From an uncultured Prevotellaceae bacterium (GTDB taxonomy: Bacteria > Bacteroidota > Bacteroidia > Bacteroidales > Bacteroidaceae): a stretch of DNA of 64,000 nucleotides. Location: positions 62,001 to 126,000 of the forward strand of contig CACWNV010000008.1 in the NCBI GenBank assembly GCA_902762325.1, read 5' to 3'. Under the pieces are notes generated by a model that saw only the letters and a program-made list of their open reading frames with translations, ran no database searches and was not told the DNA's origin. Below are positions 53,201 to 61,700 of the stretch, in pieces (positions within the stretch are counted from its first letter, which is position 1; every line of letters begins with the position of its first letter). Made by a program: the position numbers and the translations under genes.

Positions 53201-54705
53201 AAATAGTTGTGGTTCTGTAGTGTGTAGTCGGAATACAGGTTCTGCCCTTTATAAAGGTCGGCTATAGTCTTTCCATCATATTCCGGGTCGATGACGGTTC
53301 TGTCGGTTTTATCGTCAGCATGGGAATAGCTGTTGATGGCAAACTCACGCAACCGGTTAAACCATCTCTCTGCCAGCGCATCATCAGGGAAGAGTCCCAA
53401 AGTGGCAGCAAGGATGTCAGCTTCCCATCCGTTTTCCTCGGCCTTAGTATCGCCATTATATCCAGTAGGAATGTTTCGAGTCAGTTCATAATTACACTCA
53501 GCTTTCATCATCGCCTTGATATATCCCTTCTGTCTGTCGGTCAACTTGTCCCACTGGAAGAAGGCAGAATAGGCAACTGACATAGCCCATAAAGAACTTT
53601 CCCACGAGTAATCGCTGGTGGATACTGATCCCCAGTATCTACCGTCAGAGCAGGTCTTCAGCTTGTTTGCCTTGTGAGTGGAGTAGGAGAAGACAAGAGA
53701 CTTCATGGCTAAAGACTCGACATCATCCCAGGTGATACCCGTCGGGAGTGACACCTTCCCCTTACCGTATTTCACGAGGAATGCACAAATCATACTGAGG
53801 TCGGCATTGGGACGTACTCCCTTCTCGTCACTGCCCATCGTGTTCTCCCCCTTGAAGCATCCGCAGACTTCGTTGAGACTATTCGGAGCAGAACAGTTCT
53901 GGAAGTTATTCTTCATGTAGGTAGTGAAGTTGGCAAGCATCTGGAGAAGATGATCTTTCATGTCTGCCTCACTGACAAACTCATTAGTGATGACGCCTTC
54001 TGTACCGCTCTTCACTTCCGATTCAGTCGGATCCTGTGGCTCAATAAACTCATCGTCCAGCTGATACAGCTTCACGTTATCAATGAGAATGCAGCTGCCA
54101 CCAGAAAGCCAGTCGACAGAGATGCCGATGTTGACATCCCCCTTCTCCTGTTTTTCAAACGTGCACTTTGCTGTAGTCCAATCCAATGAAGGCATACAGC
54201 CGTTACTTCCTTGTGTGAACGATCCTGTGGACTTGTTGCTTCCGGCAAAGAGCGTGTATGACGAGGAGGCAGAATTAGCGTATGCAGCACGAATGTCAGC
54301 AGTCAGCATGTAGTTGCCGGCAGGCAAGTCCTTAATAGTCTGCTGGAGTATTGTCGTACCCGTCGACCATCCCATGCGGAGATAATATGCCTTTGACCCT
54401 TCTGAGATAGAGGTCACCAGTCCGAAATTGTTATCGGTAAAGCAGTTGCTTGTTACCAGCAGTTTAGTGACATCAGCTCCGCTTACTGTCCATCCAGTCG
54501 GAGTGTTGAGAGTATAGCCTCTCAGTCCGTCGGCACTATTGTTTACAGCGGAAAGAGATGCTATATCATCGGCTTCAAATGAGGCATTTGTGATGTACAG
54601 AGCTGTGATGTCTGTCGGAGTACTCTCAGTGAACGTCGCATATCCGGCAAGACATGTGCATATCGTAATGATGATGACAGCTGTGCGTAATATAATATTC
54701 TTCAT
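50242..54705 (-). CDS. Very large secreted lyase-like protein with (alpha/alpha)-toroid and beta-sandwich domains
   Basis: 1487 residues. A signal peptide (MKNIILRTAVIIITICTCLAG) is followed by an N-terminal beta-sandwich (about 35-215: IKDLPAGNYMLTADIRAAY). A helical toroid (about 240-650) contains SYWESSLW-like DYSWESSLWAMSV, QNHNYFHTSYQNVVIQELGE and GSWLLRADVGARRMGVEAH. A long beta-sheet region (about 690-1080), a second beta-sandwich CBM-like domain (about 1090-1300) and the C-terminal module shared with GH43 (WGTICLPNAALPVEGVTAYTV) complete it. The toroid plus sheet order is that of glycosaminoglycan/alginate-type polysaccharide lyases (PL8 and relatives), and the Asn-His-x-Tyr-Phe-His segment could supply catalytic residues. 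I cannot place it in a numbered family. It is the second gene of the operon, 19 nt after the GH128 stop. Confidence 0.6.
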   Translation of the reverse strand: MKNIILRTAVIIITICTCLAGYATFTESTPTDITALYITNASFEADDIASLSAVNNSADGLRGYTLNTPTGWTVSGADVTKLLVTSNCFTDNNFGLVTSISEGSKAYYLRMGWSTGTTILQQTIKDLPAGNYMLTADIRAAYANSASSSYTLFAGSNKSTGSFTQGSNGCMPSLDWTTAKCTFEKQEKGDVNIGISVDWLSGGSCILIDNVKLYQLDDEFIEPQDPTESEVKSGTEGVITNEFVSEADMKDHLLQMLANFTTYMKNNFQNCSAPNSLNEVCGCFKGENTMGSDEKGVRPNADLSMICAFLVKYGKGKVSLPTGITWDDVESLAMKSLVFSYSTHKANKLKTCSDGRYWGSVSTSDYSWESSLWAMSVAYSAFFQWDKLTDRQKGYIKAMMKAECNYELTRNIPTGYNGDTKAEENGWEADILAATLGLFPDDALAERWFNRLREFAINSYSHADDKTDRTVIDPEYDGKTIADLYKGQNLYSDYTLQNHNYFHTSYQNVVIQELGEAALALKMFQLGIHGKEQWKTNALMHNNDKVMKEVLDWLALADGELAMPNGNDWSLFLYDQITSYSTNACFLKDPDALMLENLAYKYIQARQQTTSDGSWLLRADVGARRMGVEAHRVMMTWLMHEFMSTSDVTPTKWDDFNKKYEAAKVFTTQNVVRASTSDRFTTFSWSTGLNSYTGYIAANSPDKNKIIVPFRANNTGNILGWYTVSGKKTNATPVVSGIYQLRGNSYTMNGELNTNDAALNNRFALYSTPGNAVIYLDYVRANSSATVTEEKGGLMAISVDELTKTKRTVYYGDTHKQLDGSAWTTFDGDWANIDNAVGFVGKNNKKFGFGDKANNNSVNTAKIYPMYAYGNRNFSAGDVVDRRNMVYYSNITAEKTQQMCQQLQVLTDKVPNGWNGVIAADPDGTQFLFLSNFVSDVPCKLSDIACEQGAPVFSEPTTINNGKSSATFLAEQNHAVGNTLKFFLTGDGIKAVQAKNDSSVVFITTEKETSVTVKAVDNQSVLTQAVTIPANKTVRISLANGQLFIDSNASFPEDKNDDLTQGYRTITEDYLVNPNFELDETYGSLGSNITSNGITYENCYVNSVSAVNAKWPNILPVNGWQQENRLSSGSNYCRMYSMPYSSSLSCVSPSNVGNYAAQTTGMISDETKGNRVLTVLNSWDSGKNAVTQTVSLPAGSYRILLDMKYECPNQTGNNGRVVTTSGGNVNSSLTGIRYGKVTDYRYPSVPSTWETLCYDFTLTETTDVTFSLGYESSQGQGAANNTLLYIDNVRLLKASYERAMQGSGWGTICLPNAALPVEGVTAYTVAGRSDDYRKLFLEEQAAKMEAGIPYVFFSTSKAATFDLLLNEEVEAPKEGANQLLGTFLPTSKQLADGEFVLYKDEWYKCTAEQSFSVEANQAYLKEYESIPVIASADREMSIHDDGTGIVLVNDNADGVSGNSASYTINGSKATEDARGIIISKGRKEIRK

Positions 54706-54724
54706 TGCTATTTGATAGGTTAGT

Positions 54725-57142
54725 TTACTTGTTTAAGACTTTTCTGGTTTTTCCCTGCTGGCGGATAATCGTCAGTCCTTTCTGCTGGGAATCAAGAGGT
54801 CTTCCCGTCGTGTCGAAATAACCAGTAACAGACTGTTTGTCGGTTAAGTGCTCTATACCATTGTCTTCAGCCATCCACGTCGGCCAATCAAAAGAGGTGG
54901 CAGCACTTCTTGCTTCCTTCCCTTTGATGTCTTTAATGTACAGGCGAAGCACAAGCGATTCCTTGTTTTCCTGATAGAAGCTATTCAGTGTCTCTTCATC
55001 CCCTGCAAGGATAATATTATAGGAGGAGTTGTCAAACAGTTCGCGTTCATCAATGGTTCTGAACAACGTCCACGAACCATCTTCTTTCTGACATTCCAGT
55101 GTCAATTCAGCAGTCTGGTCGATATTGGCGTTCTTGATACTCAATGTCCCTGTCTTATTGTTATGCCATTGCAGTTTCTCCAGAGCCAACTCATCGGAAT
55201 TCTTTTTCAAGTCAAAGCCCCACCAGTTAGGAACTTTCTGCATCTTTGCGTTGTAGGCAAAGTGCGGTTTGACATCCCGATAGGCTTGTCCGGCAGGATT
55301 CACCCACCAGCTTTTCTTGTCGTTGTCCCAAGTGAGGACAGCCAGATGCCAGTCGTCCCAGTTGTAGATGCAGTAGCGTTCAATGAACGGTGCATCCTCA
55401 AGCATTTGGATAATCTCCTTCATCTTCTCACCATTGGCAGAATATGACGGCTTCGTCTCTTTTGTCCAAGAAGCGCCGTTGTTGAATTCGGTCAGCCATA
55501 TTGGCCTGCCCGTAGCATCATAAATGGCTTTCAGCTGATTGTACCACGAGTCAATAGACGGTGCCTCGTTGCTTCCCCAGTACGCATGGAACGCCACAAA
55601 GTCACAGCGATAAGCCATCTCATCGACATGCTTGATGTAGTCTTTTACCCAAGAGGCATCTGTGGGACAGGGAGATCCAATCCGCATTCCCGTCGTCTGG
55701 TAGCGTGGTGTCCATGTCGTAGCAGTCCAGGCACTGGTCGTTCCGTGCTTGTTCTCATTGCATGAACAATTGGTGTGCTGTTCGGAATGGTCGGGTTCAT
55801 TGATTGAAAGCATGTGGGTGCAGTCAGTCAGGGCAGCAATACTGCTGACAGATGGCCAGTATTGGTGAGTGTTCATCGGAACATACTCCATGTCAGACTG
55901 GTTGGATTTGTCAGCGCTCCAAGTGTAAAACCAAGTTGACTTTACAAGACCCCCTTCCGTGTTTATTGCCGACAGTCCTTCTGTACTGCTCCATCCTTTC
56001 TTTGAGACATAGTTCCATTTCTTGATGTTGATATAGGAGATGCGCCGGTCAAGAGCCGTAGGCAGCAAGTCGACAATCAGGTCCTGATGGTCAGCCACGT
56101 ACACGCGGCTGTAACTCGTTCCGTCTTTGGCAGTTGCTACAGTAGCCATATATCCCCGCTTGAGGATGAAACTCCGGATACGGTTATTGGCATTGGCTTT
56201 GTCGTCCAGTGCGTTGGCACCTGTAAAGAAGGGATAGGCATCACCTTCTCTATTGCTCTCGCTGTATCCGATGAAAGGAACGTAATTCGTCTGATTCTGA
56301 GGAATGACAACCGCCCCATCGAGCCAGATGGTCACACGGCAATTTTTCCCCTTCTCAGCCTTCTCTCCTTTGATGCTGATTTGTTTCAGCCATTTGCTGG
56401 TAACGACAGAAGGACGGCAGTTTTCGAAAATCAGCCATGCATCATCATGATTCAACTGAATCTGACAATCGCCCATTGGGGTGGCATTTGTGACATGATA
56501 GTCTATTGCACTGTCAAGAATCAGTTCCGCACTACGGATGGAATCAGTATAATACTCGTATTTACCGTACTCGTTGAGTATGCTGTTCGCATCATCAGTC
56601 TCTACAGGAATAAACTGCCATTCAGACAGTTCGCCGGAATTCTTGTCGTAGTAAACCCCTATGTACAACTGGCTTTCCTGCCCGCTGTCGACACCAAGGA
56701 ATTTACCCGATGACCGTTTGTTGCTCAGTGTCCCCGCCTTTCCGGCTGTGAGCTTCCATTTGAAAGAATCATAAGAGTCATTAAGATTGCTCGTCAGCCA
56801 GACATTCCACGTGTCATTAGAGGCATTAGATGCCTGGAGGTATTTCCCCGTACTCTCCTGACGGAGCCAGTAATAATCATCACTCGTACTTGGAAGGACG
56901 GTGAATATATAGTCGATGCTGTCATTGACACCCCATTGGGATAGTCCTGCAAATCCTTCACGGTCATTCCTTGTACAAAGGAATCTGTTGTAATGATTAT
57001 TATAAATATAATACTTTGTGTTAGGTTTAATGAGTAGTGCAGGATGAATATCAATGGCCATGCAGTTTGTTCCTGCACATGCCAGCAGTAAAGTGAAAAA
57101 CAGTTTTATTGCAATGATTCTATGATGATTACTCATAACCAT
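54725..57142 (-). CDS. GH128-like glycoside hydrolase with N-terminal ricin-like domain
   Basis: 805 residues from ATG 57142; a Met two codons later (57136) is equally possible. Signal peptide NHHRIIAIKLFFTLLLACAG. A ricin/beta-trefoil-like domain (about 35-180: YYIYNNHYNRFLCT, WKLTAGKAGTLSNKRSSGKFL), a middle beta domain, then a TIM barrel of the GH128 (Asl1-like) type (about 370-630): STWFYTWSADKS, VPMNTHQYWPS, MLSINEPDHSEQ (acid/base Glu449), FVAFHAYWG and IWLTEFNNGASW (nucleophile Glu552). A C-terminal beta domain and a tail (GYFDTTGRPLDSQQKGLTIIRQ) resemble sorting signals. GH128 enzymes cleave beta-1,3-glucan. First gene of the operon; I find no convincing TAnnTTTG site in the 100 nt upstream. 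Confidence 0.8.
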   Translation of the reverse strand: MVMSNHHRIIAIKLFFTLLLACAGTNCMAIDIHPALLIKPNTKYYIYNNHYNRFLCTRNDREGFAGLSQWGVNDSIDYIFTVLPSTSDDYYWLRQESTGKYLQASNASNDTWNVWLTSNLNDSYDSFKWKLTAGKAGTLSNKRSSGKFLGVDSGQESQLYIGVYYDKNSGELSEWQFIPVETDDANSILNEYGKYEYYTDSIRSAELILDSAIDYHVTNATPMGDCQIQLNHDDAWLIFENCRPSVVTSKWLKQISIKGEKAEKGKNCRVTIWLDGAVVIPQNQTNYVPFIGYSESNREGDAYPFFTGANALDDKANANNRIRSFILKRGYMATVATAKDGTSYSRVYVADHQDLIVDLLPTALDRRISYINIKKWNYVSKKGWSSTEGLSAINTEGGLVKSTWFYTWSADKSNQSDMEYVPMNTHQYWPSVSSIAALTDCTHMLSINEPDHSEQHTNCSCNENKHGTTSAWTATTWTPRYQTTGMRIGSPCPTDASWVKDYIKHVDEMAYRCDFVAFHAYWGSNEAPSIDSWYNQLKAIYDATGRPIWLTEFNNGASWTKETKPSYSANGEKMKEIIQMLEDAPFIERYCIYNWDDWHLAVLTWDNDKKSWWVNPAGQAYRDVKPHFAYNAKMQKVPNWWGFDLKKNSDELALEKLQWHNNKTGTLSIKNANIDQTAELTLECQKEDGSWTLFRTIDERELFDNSSYNIILAGDEETLNSFYQENKESLVLRLYIKDIKGKEARSAATSFDWPTWMAEDNGIEHLTDKQSVTGYFDTTGRPLDSQQKGLTIIRQQGKTRKVLNK

Positions 57143-57179
57143 GTTTTCAGTTGTTTTATGCTGAATAATTGAAAAGAAA

Positions 57180-57234
57180 GTTACCCATCATGAATCTGCC
57201 AGAGAGTGAATGATGGAGATTCGTAATGGGTAAC
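57180..57234 (-). terminator. Terminator of alaS
   Basis: Long stem GTTACCCAT-CAT-GAATCT paired with AGATTC-GTA-ATGGGTAAC (three central mismatches), 15 nt after the alaS stop, followed on the minus strand by TTTCTTTTC. Confidence 0.8.
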
Positions 57235-57248
57235 ATTAGTAAAATAAT

Positions 57249-59873
57249 TTAGAGGTTTGCTAATTCAATCACTTTGTCGATGGCAGCATTCAGTCCATCG
57301 ATATTCTTACCGCCAGCGGAAGCATAGTGTGGCTGTCCGCCACCACCTCCCTGAATAAGCTTGGCAGCTTCACGAACCATTTGTCCGGCGTTCAGACCGT
57401 GTTCCTTCACCATGTCTTCACTGAGCATAACGCTGAGGAGCGGCTTGTTGCCTCCCGTCGTACCGATGACGCAGACAAGATTATTCGGTATGGACTCACG
57501 GATCTTGAAGACAAGGTCTTTGGCAAAGTTTGCCTCGAAGCCCAGAATCGCTCTTATCACTTTAGTACCATTAACATCAAGGGCACGATCGATAAGTGTT
57601 TGTTTCGTGCGTTCTACAGCCTGAGCCTGGAAAGACTCAATGTCTTTCTTCATGGCATCATGCTCAGCGATGTATTTCTCCAAGACACCCTTCAGGTCTT
57701 TTGCATTATTGAACAATGCTCTTATGGCCTTAACGGAATCCTCAATGGTGTAGAAAGCTTCTTCGCAGTTCTTGGCTGTCAATGCTTCAATGCGTCGTAT
57801 ACCAGCAGCGACACTGGCTTCACTGACGATTTTGAACATACCGATATGGCCGGTACTCTTCGCATGGATACCACCGCAGAACTCACATGAGGGACCGAAG
57901 CGTACAACGCGTACCTTATCGCCGTATTTCTCTCCAAAGAGTGCGATGGCACCCATCTTCTTAGCTTCTTCAAGAGGTGTTTCGCGATGCTCGTCCAATG
58001 GGATATCCTGACGGACGAGACTGTTGACGAGACGTTCTACCTCTCTCAGCTCCTCATCCGTAACTTTCTGGAAATGAGAGAAGTCGAAGCGAAGCGTGTC
58101 CGGACCGACGAGTGATCCTTTCTGTTCCACATGATCACCCAGCACCTGCTTTAATGCATAGTCTAACAAGTGAGTAGCAGTATGGTTTGCAGCACTTGCT
58201 TCACGCTTGTCAACGTCGACGCACGCCATGAAGTCGGCTGACAGGTCTTTCGGAAGTTCTTTGACAATATGAATGCTTTGGTTGTTCTCGCGTTTTGTGT
58301 CAATGATGTTCACCGTCTCGTTCTCAGAGACAAGAACACCCTGGTCGCCTACTTGTCCACCCATTTCACCATAGAAAGGAGTAGCATCGAGAACCAGCTC
58401 GTAGAAGACATTCTTCTTTTGTGTCACTTTGCGGTAACGAAGGATATGGCATTCGTATTCCGTATAGTCATAGCCTACGAACTGCTGTTCACCGGGTCGG
58501 AGCTCCACCCAGTCAGAATTCTCTACTTGTGCGGCATTACGGGCACGTTCTTTCTGTTTCTGCATCTCCTTGTTGAATTCCTCCTCATCAACAGTAAATC
58601 CGTTCTCACGGCAAATCAGTTCTGTAAGGTCAAGAGGGAATCCATAAGTGTCGAACAGACGGAAAGCGGCGGTACCGTCCAAAACGGTCTGTTTGTTGGC
58701 TTTCAGTTCATCCATCGCACTGTTAAGAAGATTGATGCCCCGATCAAGAGTGCGCAGGAAAGAATCTTCTTCCTCTTTCATCACACGCCCGATAAGATCA
58801 CGTTGTGCGGGAAGTTCGGGGAAGGAATCGCCCATCTCCTCGATGAGGACAGGCAGCAACTTGTACAAGAATGCTTCTCGCTGATTGAGGAAAGTATAGG
58901 CATAGCGCACAGCGCGGCGAAGAATACGGCGGATAACATACCCTGCCTTGGCATTGGAAGGCAGCTGACCGTCGGCAATGGAGAAGGCAACAGCACGAAG
59001 GTGGTCGGCACAGACGCGCATTGCCACGTCAACTTCCTCCTTCTCACCATACTTCAACCCCGTGATGTTCTCTTCCTGCTGAATGATGGGCTGGAAGATG
59101 TCCGTGTCATAATTGGAATGCTTGCCTTGCAGCATACGTACCAGACGCTCGAATCCCATACCCGTGTCGATGACATTCATTGACAGCTTCTCGAGAGAAC
59201 CGTCAGCTTTACGGTTGTATTGCATGAACACAAGATTCCAAATCTCAATCACTTGCGGGTCGTCTTTATTCACCAGTTCACGTCCAGGCACTCCTTTGGC
59301 TTTTTCTTCGGCAGGACGGGAGTCAACGTGAATCTCAGAGCACGGGCCGCAAGGTCCTGTGTCACCCATCTCCCAGAAATTGTCGTGCTTGTTGCCATTG
59401 ATGATGTGGTCGGCAGGCACATGCTTCAGCCAATATCCTGCAGCCTCGTCGTCTCTTTCAAGACCTTCGGTTGGGTCACCTTCAAATACGGTTACATAAA
59501 GATCTTCCGGGTTCAGCTTTAGTACGTCTACCAGATACTCCCATGCCATGTCGATGGCTCCTTCTTTGAAATAGTCGCCGAAACTCCAGTTTCCCAACAT
59601 TTCAAACATTGTGTGATGGTAGGTGTCATGTCCGACCTCTTCCAGGTCGTTGTGCTTGCCACTGACACGAAGACATTTCTGTGTGTCGGCACGACGGCGT
59701 GGCTCCGGAGCGCGTGTACCTAAGATAATGTCTTTCCACTGATTCATACCGGCATTAGTAAACATCAGTGTCGGGTCGTCTTTAATAACCATAGGAGCCG
59801 ATGGAACAATCGTGTGTCCTTTCGACTCAAAGAACTTTTTGAAAGAATTACGAATCTCTTTAGCTGTTAACAT
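57249..59873 (-). CDS. alaS: Alanyl-tRNA synthetase
   Basis: 874 residues. Class II catalytic core ([16 protein letters not shown], motif 1-3 region; [33 protein letters not shown]), tRNA-recognition helices, editing domain with zinc ligands [13 protein letters not shown] and [16 protein letters not shown], and a C-terminal C-Ala domain ending [16 protein letters not shown]. It charges tRNA-Ala and clears mis-attached Ser or Gly. The start [20 protein letters not shown] is canonical. The promoter is at 59913. Confidence 0.96.
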   Translation of the reverse strand: MLTAKEIRNSFKKFFESKGHTIVPSAPMVIKDDPTLMFTNAGMNQWKDIILGTRAPEPRRRADTQKCLRVSGKHNDLEEVGHDTYHHTMFEMLGNWSFGDYFKEGAIDMAWEYLVDVLKLNPEDLYVTVFEGDPTEGLERDDEAAGYWLKHVPADHIINGNKHDNFWEMGDTGPCGPCSEIHVDSRPAEEKAKGVPGRELVNKDDPQVIEIWNLVFMQYNRKADGSLEKLSMNVIDTGMGFERLVRMLQGKHSNYDTDIFQPIIQQEENITGLKYGEKEEVDVAMRVCADHLRAVAFSIADGQLPSNAKAGYVIRRILRRAVRYAYTFLNQREAFLYKLLPVLIEEMGDSFPELPAQRDLIGRVMKEEEDSFLRTLDRGINLLNSAMDELKANKQTVLDGTAAFRLFDTYGFPLDLTELICRENGFTVDEEEFNKEMQKQKERARNAAQVENSDWVELRPGEQQFVGYDYTEYECHILRYRKVTQKKNVFYELVLDATPFYGEMGGQVGDQGVLVSENETVNIIDTKRENNQSIHIVKELPKDLSADFMACVDVDKREASAANHTATHLLDYALKQVLGDHVEQKGSLVGPDTLRFDFSHFQKVTDEELREVERLVNSLVRQDIPLDEHRETPLEEAKKMGAIALFGEKYGDKVRVVRFGPSCEFCGGIHAKSTGHIGMFKIVSEASVAAGIRRIEALTAKNCEEAFYTIEDSVKAIRALFNNAKDLKGVLEKYIAEHDAMKKDIESFQAQAVERTKQTLIDRALDVNGTKVIRAILGFEANFAKDLVFKIRESIPNNLVCVIGTTGGNKPLLSVMLSEDMVKEHGLNAGQMVREAAKLIQGGGGGQPHYASAGGKNIDGLNAAIDKVIELANL

Positions 59874-59912
59874 ATCTATCTTATTTGTTTATTGTTTCTA
59901 TATAATATCTTG

Positions 59913-59920
59913 CAAAGATA
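59913..59920 (-). promoter_or_regulatory. Promoter -7 element for alaS
   Basis: TATCTTTG on the minus strand, 39 nt before the ATG at 59873, back to back with the promoter at 59996. Confidence 0.6.
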
Positions 59921-59995
59921 ATGATAATCATTTGAATAAACGAATGATTTGAGAAGATTAACACCCTTTTATGCCGTTAAGTCAGATAATTTTCG

Positions 59996-60003
59996 TACTT
60001 TTG
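59996..60003 (+). promoter_or_regulatory. Promoter -7 element for the alcohol dehydrogenase
   Basis: TACTTTTG, 23 nt before the ATG at 60027. It excludes the earlier in-frame starts. Confidence 0.6.
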
Positions 60004-60026
60004 TTTCCACATTAATTTATTACGCT

Positions 60027-61211
60027 ATGAAGGATTTTATTTATTATGCTCCGACACGGGTCGTGTTTGGAAAGACTGCGGAAGAAAAACTCCCGGAGCT
60101 CATCAAAGATAATGGTGGATCACGTGTGCTGGTTCATTATGGAGGGAATAGTGCCCGTCGTTCAGGTCTGCTGGATAAGGTGTTCGCAATGCTTTCATCT
60201 GCCGGTATTTACTATGTCGAATTAGGGGGTGTGGTTCCCAATCCGTTGCTGTCCACCGTTTATGAAGGTATAGAACTTTGTCGACGTGAGCATGTTGATA
60301 TGATACTGGCTGTGGGTGGAGGCAGTGTGATTGATTCTGCGAAAGCCATTGCTTACGGAGTTCCCTACGATGGAGATGTCTGGGATTTCTGGGATGGAAA
60401 GGCTGTGGCAACGAAGAGCCTGCCGGTTGGTACCATCCTTACGATTCCTGCTGCTGGCAGTGAAATGAGCAACAGTTGTGTGATAACGAAGAATGAAGGT
60501 CTTGTGAAGCGTGGTTTTAACAATGACATCTGTCGTTGCAAGTTTGCCATAATGAATCCTGAGCGTACATATACGCTGCCTCCCTATCAGACAGCAGCCG
60601 GAGCTACAGATATCATGATGCATACGATGGAGCGTTATTTCTGCAATTATGAAGATATGACGCTTACAGATGCGATTGCCGAGGCGGTGATGAAAACGGT
60701 GAAGAACAGTGTGCTCGATGTGCTGGAGAATCCCGAGGACTATCGGAACCGTGCTCAGATTATGTGGGCTGGTAGTCTTTCGCATAATGATCTGACAGAG
60801 TGTGGTCTTGAAAAAGACTTTGCCACTCATCGTCTGGAGCATGAACTGAGTGCTCTTTTTGGCGTTACCCATGGGGCAGGACTGGCAGCCATCTGGCCAA
60901 GCTGGGCACGTTATGTGCTCGACAAGCATGTTACCCGTTTTGTGAAGTTTGCTGTGAACGTGATGGATGTTCCTAACGACTTCTTCGATCCGCGTGGTAC
61001 TGCAGTGAAAGGAATTGAGGCTATGGAACATTTCTATCGTAAGATAGGAATGCCTGTCAACATGAAGGAACTCATCGGACGTGAGGTGACTGATGAGGAA
61101 ATAGCTGAGATGGTCAGGAAGTGCAGCCGTGATTATACCATTACGTTAGGCTCTATGGAGAAACTTGACAGCGATGATATGACTGCAATCTACCGTATGG
61201 CACGTGGCTAA
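60027..61211 (+). CDS. Iron-containing alcohol dehydrogenase (BdhA/YqhD-like)
   Basis: 394 residues from MKDFIYYAPTRVVFGKTAEE. N-terminal Rossmann-like domain with ILAVGGGSVIDSAKAIAYG (GGGS dinucleotide loop) and a helical C-terminal domain with the metal ligands AGATDIMMHTMERYF (Asp, His) and THRLEHELSALFGVTHGAGLAAIWP (His, His). Such enzymes reduce aldehydes with NAD(P)H during fermentation or detoxification. The closest group by pattern is NADPH-dependent butanol dehydrogenase/YqhD. The upstream frame is open to 59949 but contains the promoter, so the later start is chosen. Single-gene unit. Confidence 0.92.
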   Translation: MKDFIYYAPTRVVFGKTAEEKLPELIKDNGGSRVLVHYGGNSARRSGLLDKVFAMLSSAGIYYVELGGVVPNPLLSTVYEGIELCRREHVDMILAVGGGSVIDSAKAIAYGVPYDGDVWDFWDGKAVATKSLPVGTILTIPAAGSEMSNSCVITKNEGLVKRGFNNDICRCKFAIMNPERTYTLPPYQTAAGATDIMMHTMERYFCNYEDMTLTDAIAEAVMKTVKNSVLDVLENPEDYRNRAQIMWAGSLSHNDLTECGLEKDFATHRLEHELSALFGVTHGAGLAAIWPSWARYVLDKHVTRFVKFAVNVMDVPNDFFDPRGTAVKGIEAMEHFYRKIGMPVNMKELIGREVTDEEIAEMVRKCSRDYTITLGSMEKLDSDDMTAIYRMARG

Positions 61212-61265
61212 CGATGTTCTTTGGTAAAAAATGCAAATAATCTCTCTTAATCAATTATTTTTGAT

Positions 61266-61273
61266 TATTTTTG
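61266..61273 (+). promoter_or_regulatory. Promoter -7 element for the MerR-type gene
   Basis: TATTTTTG, 39 nt before the ATG at 61313. Confidence 0.5.
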
Positions 61274-61312
61274 CAAACGATAAACAGATTCGAAGGACGG
61301 AGGATAGAAAGT

Positions 61313-61663
61313 ATGGCACTTAACCAAGATAAGAATCACAAACTGTATTACTCCATCAAAGAAGTTGCAGCGATGATTGGAGTAAATGAGAGCCTGTTGC
61401 GTTATTGGGAAAAGGAGTTTCCGCATTTGCGCCCAAAGACAGTAAGCTCTAATAATGTCAGGCAATACACCGACAAGGATATAGAGCAGATAAAACTGAT
61501 TTATAACCTTGTGAAGGTACGTGGTTTTAAGCTGGCTGCTGCACGAAAGTATCTCAACGAGAATCGCATGGGTGCAGAGAAGACAACAGAAGTGCTTGAC
61601 ATGCTGATGTCTGTGAGAGATCAGCTCAAGACATTGAAAAAACAAATGGAAGGCTTGACATAG
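61313..61663 (+). CDS. MerR-family transcriptional regulator
   Basis: 116 residues from MALNQDKNHKLYYSIKEVAA. Winged helix-turn-helix of the MerR type: YSIKEVAAMIGVNESLLRYWEKEF (recognition helix with R-Y-W), FPHLRPKTVSSNNVRQYTDKDIEQIKLI (wing and second helix), then a short coiled coil (LDMLMSVRDQLKTLKKQME) for dimerisation. There is no effector-binding domain or metal-binding Cys. Similar short MerR proteins are common in Bacteroidales; the target is unknown. The terminator overlaps the stop codon. Confidence 0.88.
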   Translation: MALNQDKNHKLYYSIKEVAAMIGVNESLLRYWEKEFPHLRPKTVSSNNVRQYTDKDIEQIKLIYNLVKVRGFKLAAARKYLNENRMGAEKTTEVLDMLMSVRDQLKTLKKQMEGLT

Positions 61664-61673
61664 CCTTCCATTT
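61644..61673 (+). terminator. Terminator overlapping the merR stop codon
   Basis: 12-bp stem AAATGGAAGGCT (61644-61655) with AGCCTTCCATTT (61662-61673) and a 6-nt loop containing part of the TAG stop (61661-61663), followed by a T-rich ATATTTA. It may serve both merR and the pectinesterase gene. Confidence 0.75.
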
Positions 61674-61700
61674 ATATTTATAGCAGAAACCGATAGCTTT

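Noticed and set aside
52000-53220. 406-codon plus-strand open frame inside the lyase-like gene
   Set aside because: Antisense to a coding sequence with clear domains; no independent support.
44456-57142. A complete polysaccharide utilisation locus with SusC/SusD
   Set aside because: No TonB-dependent receptor or SusD-like lipoprotein is present anywhere in the window.
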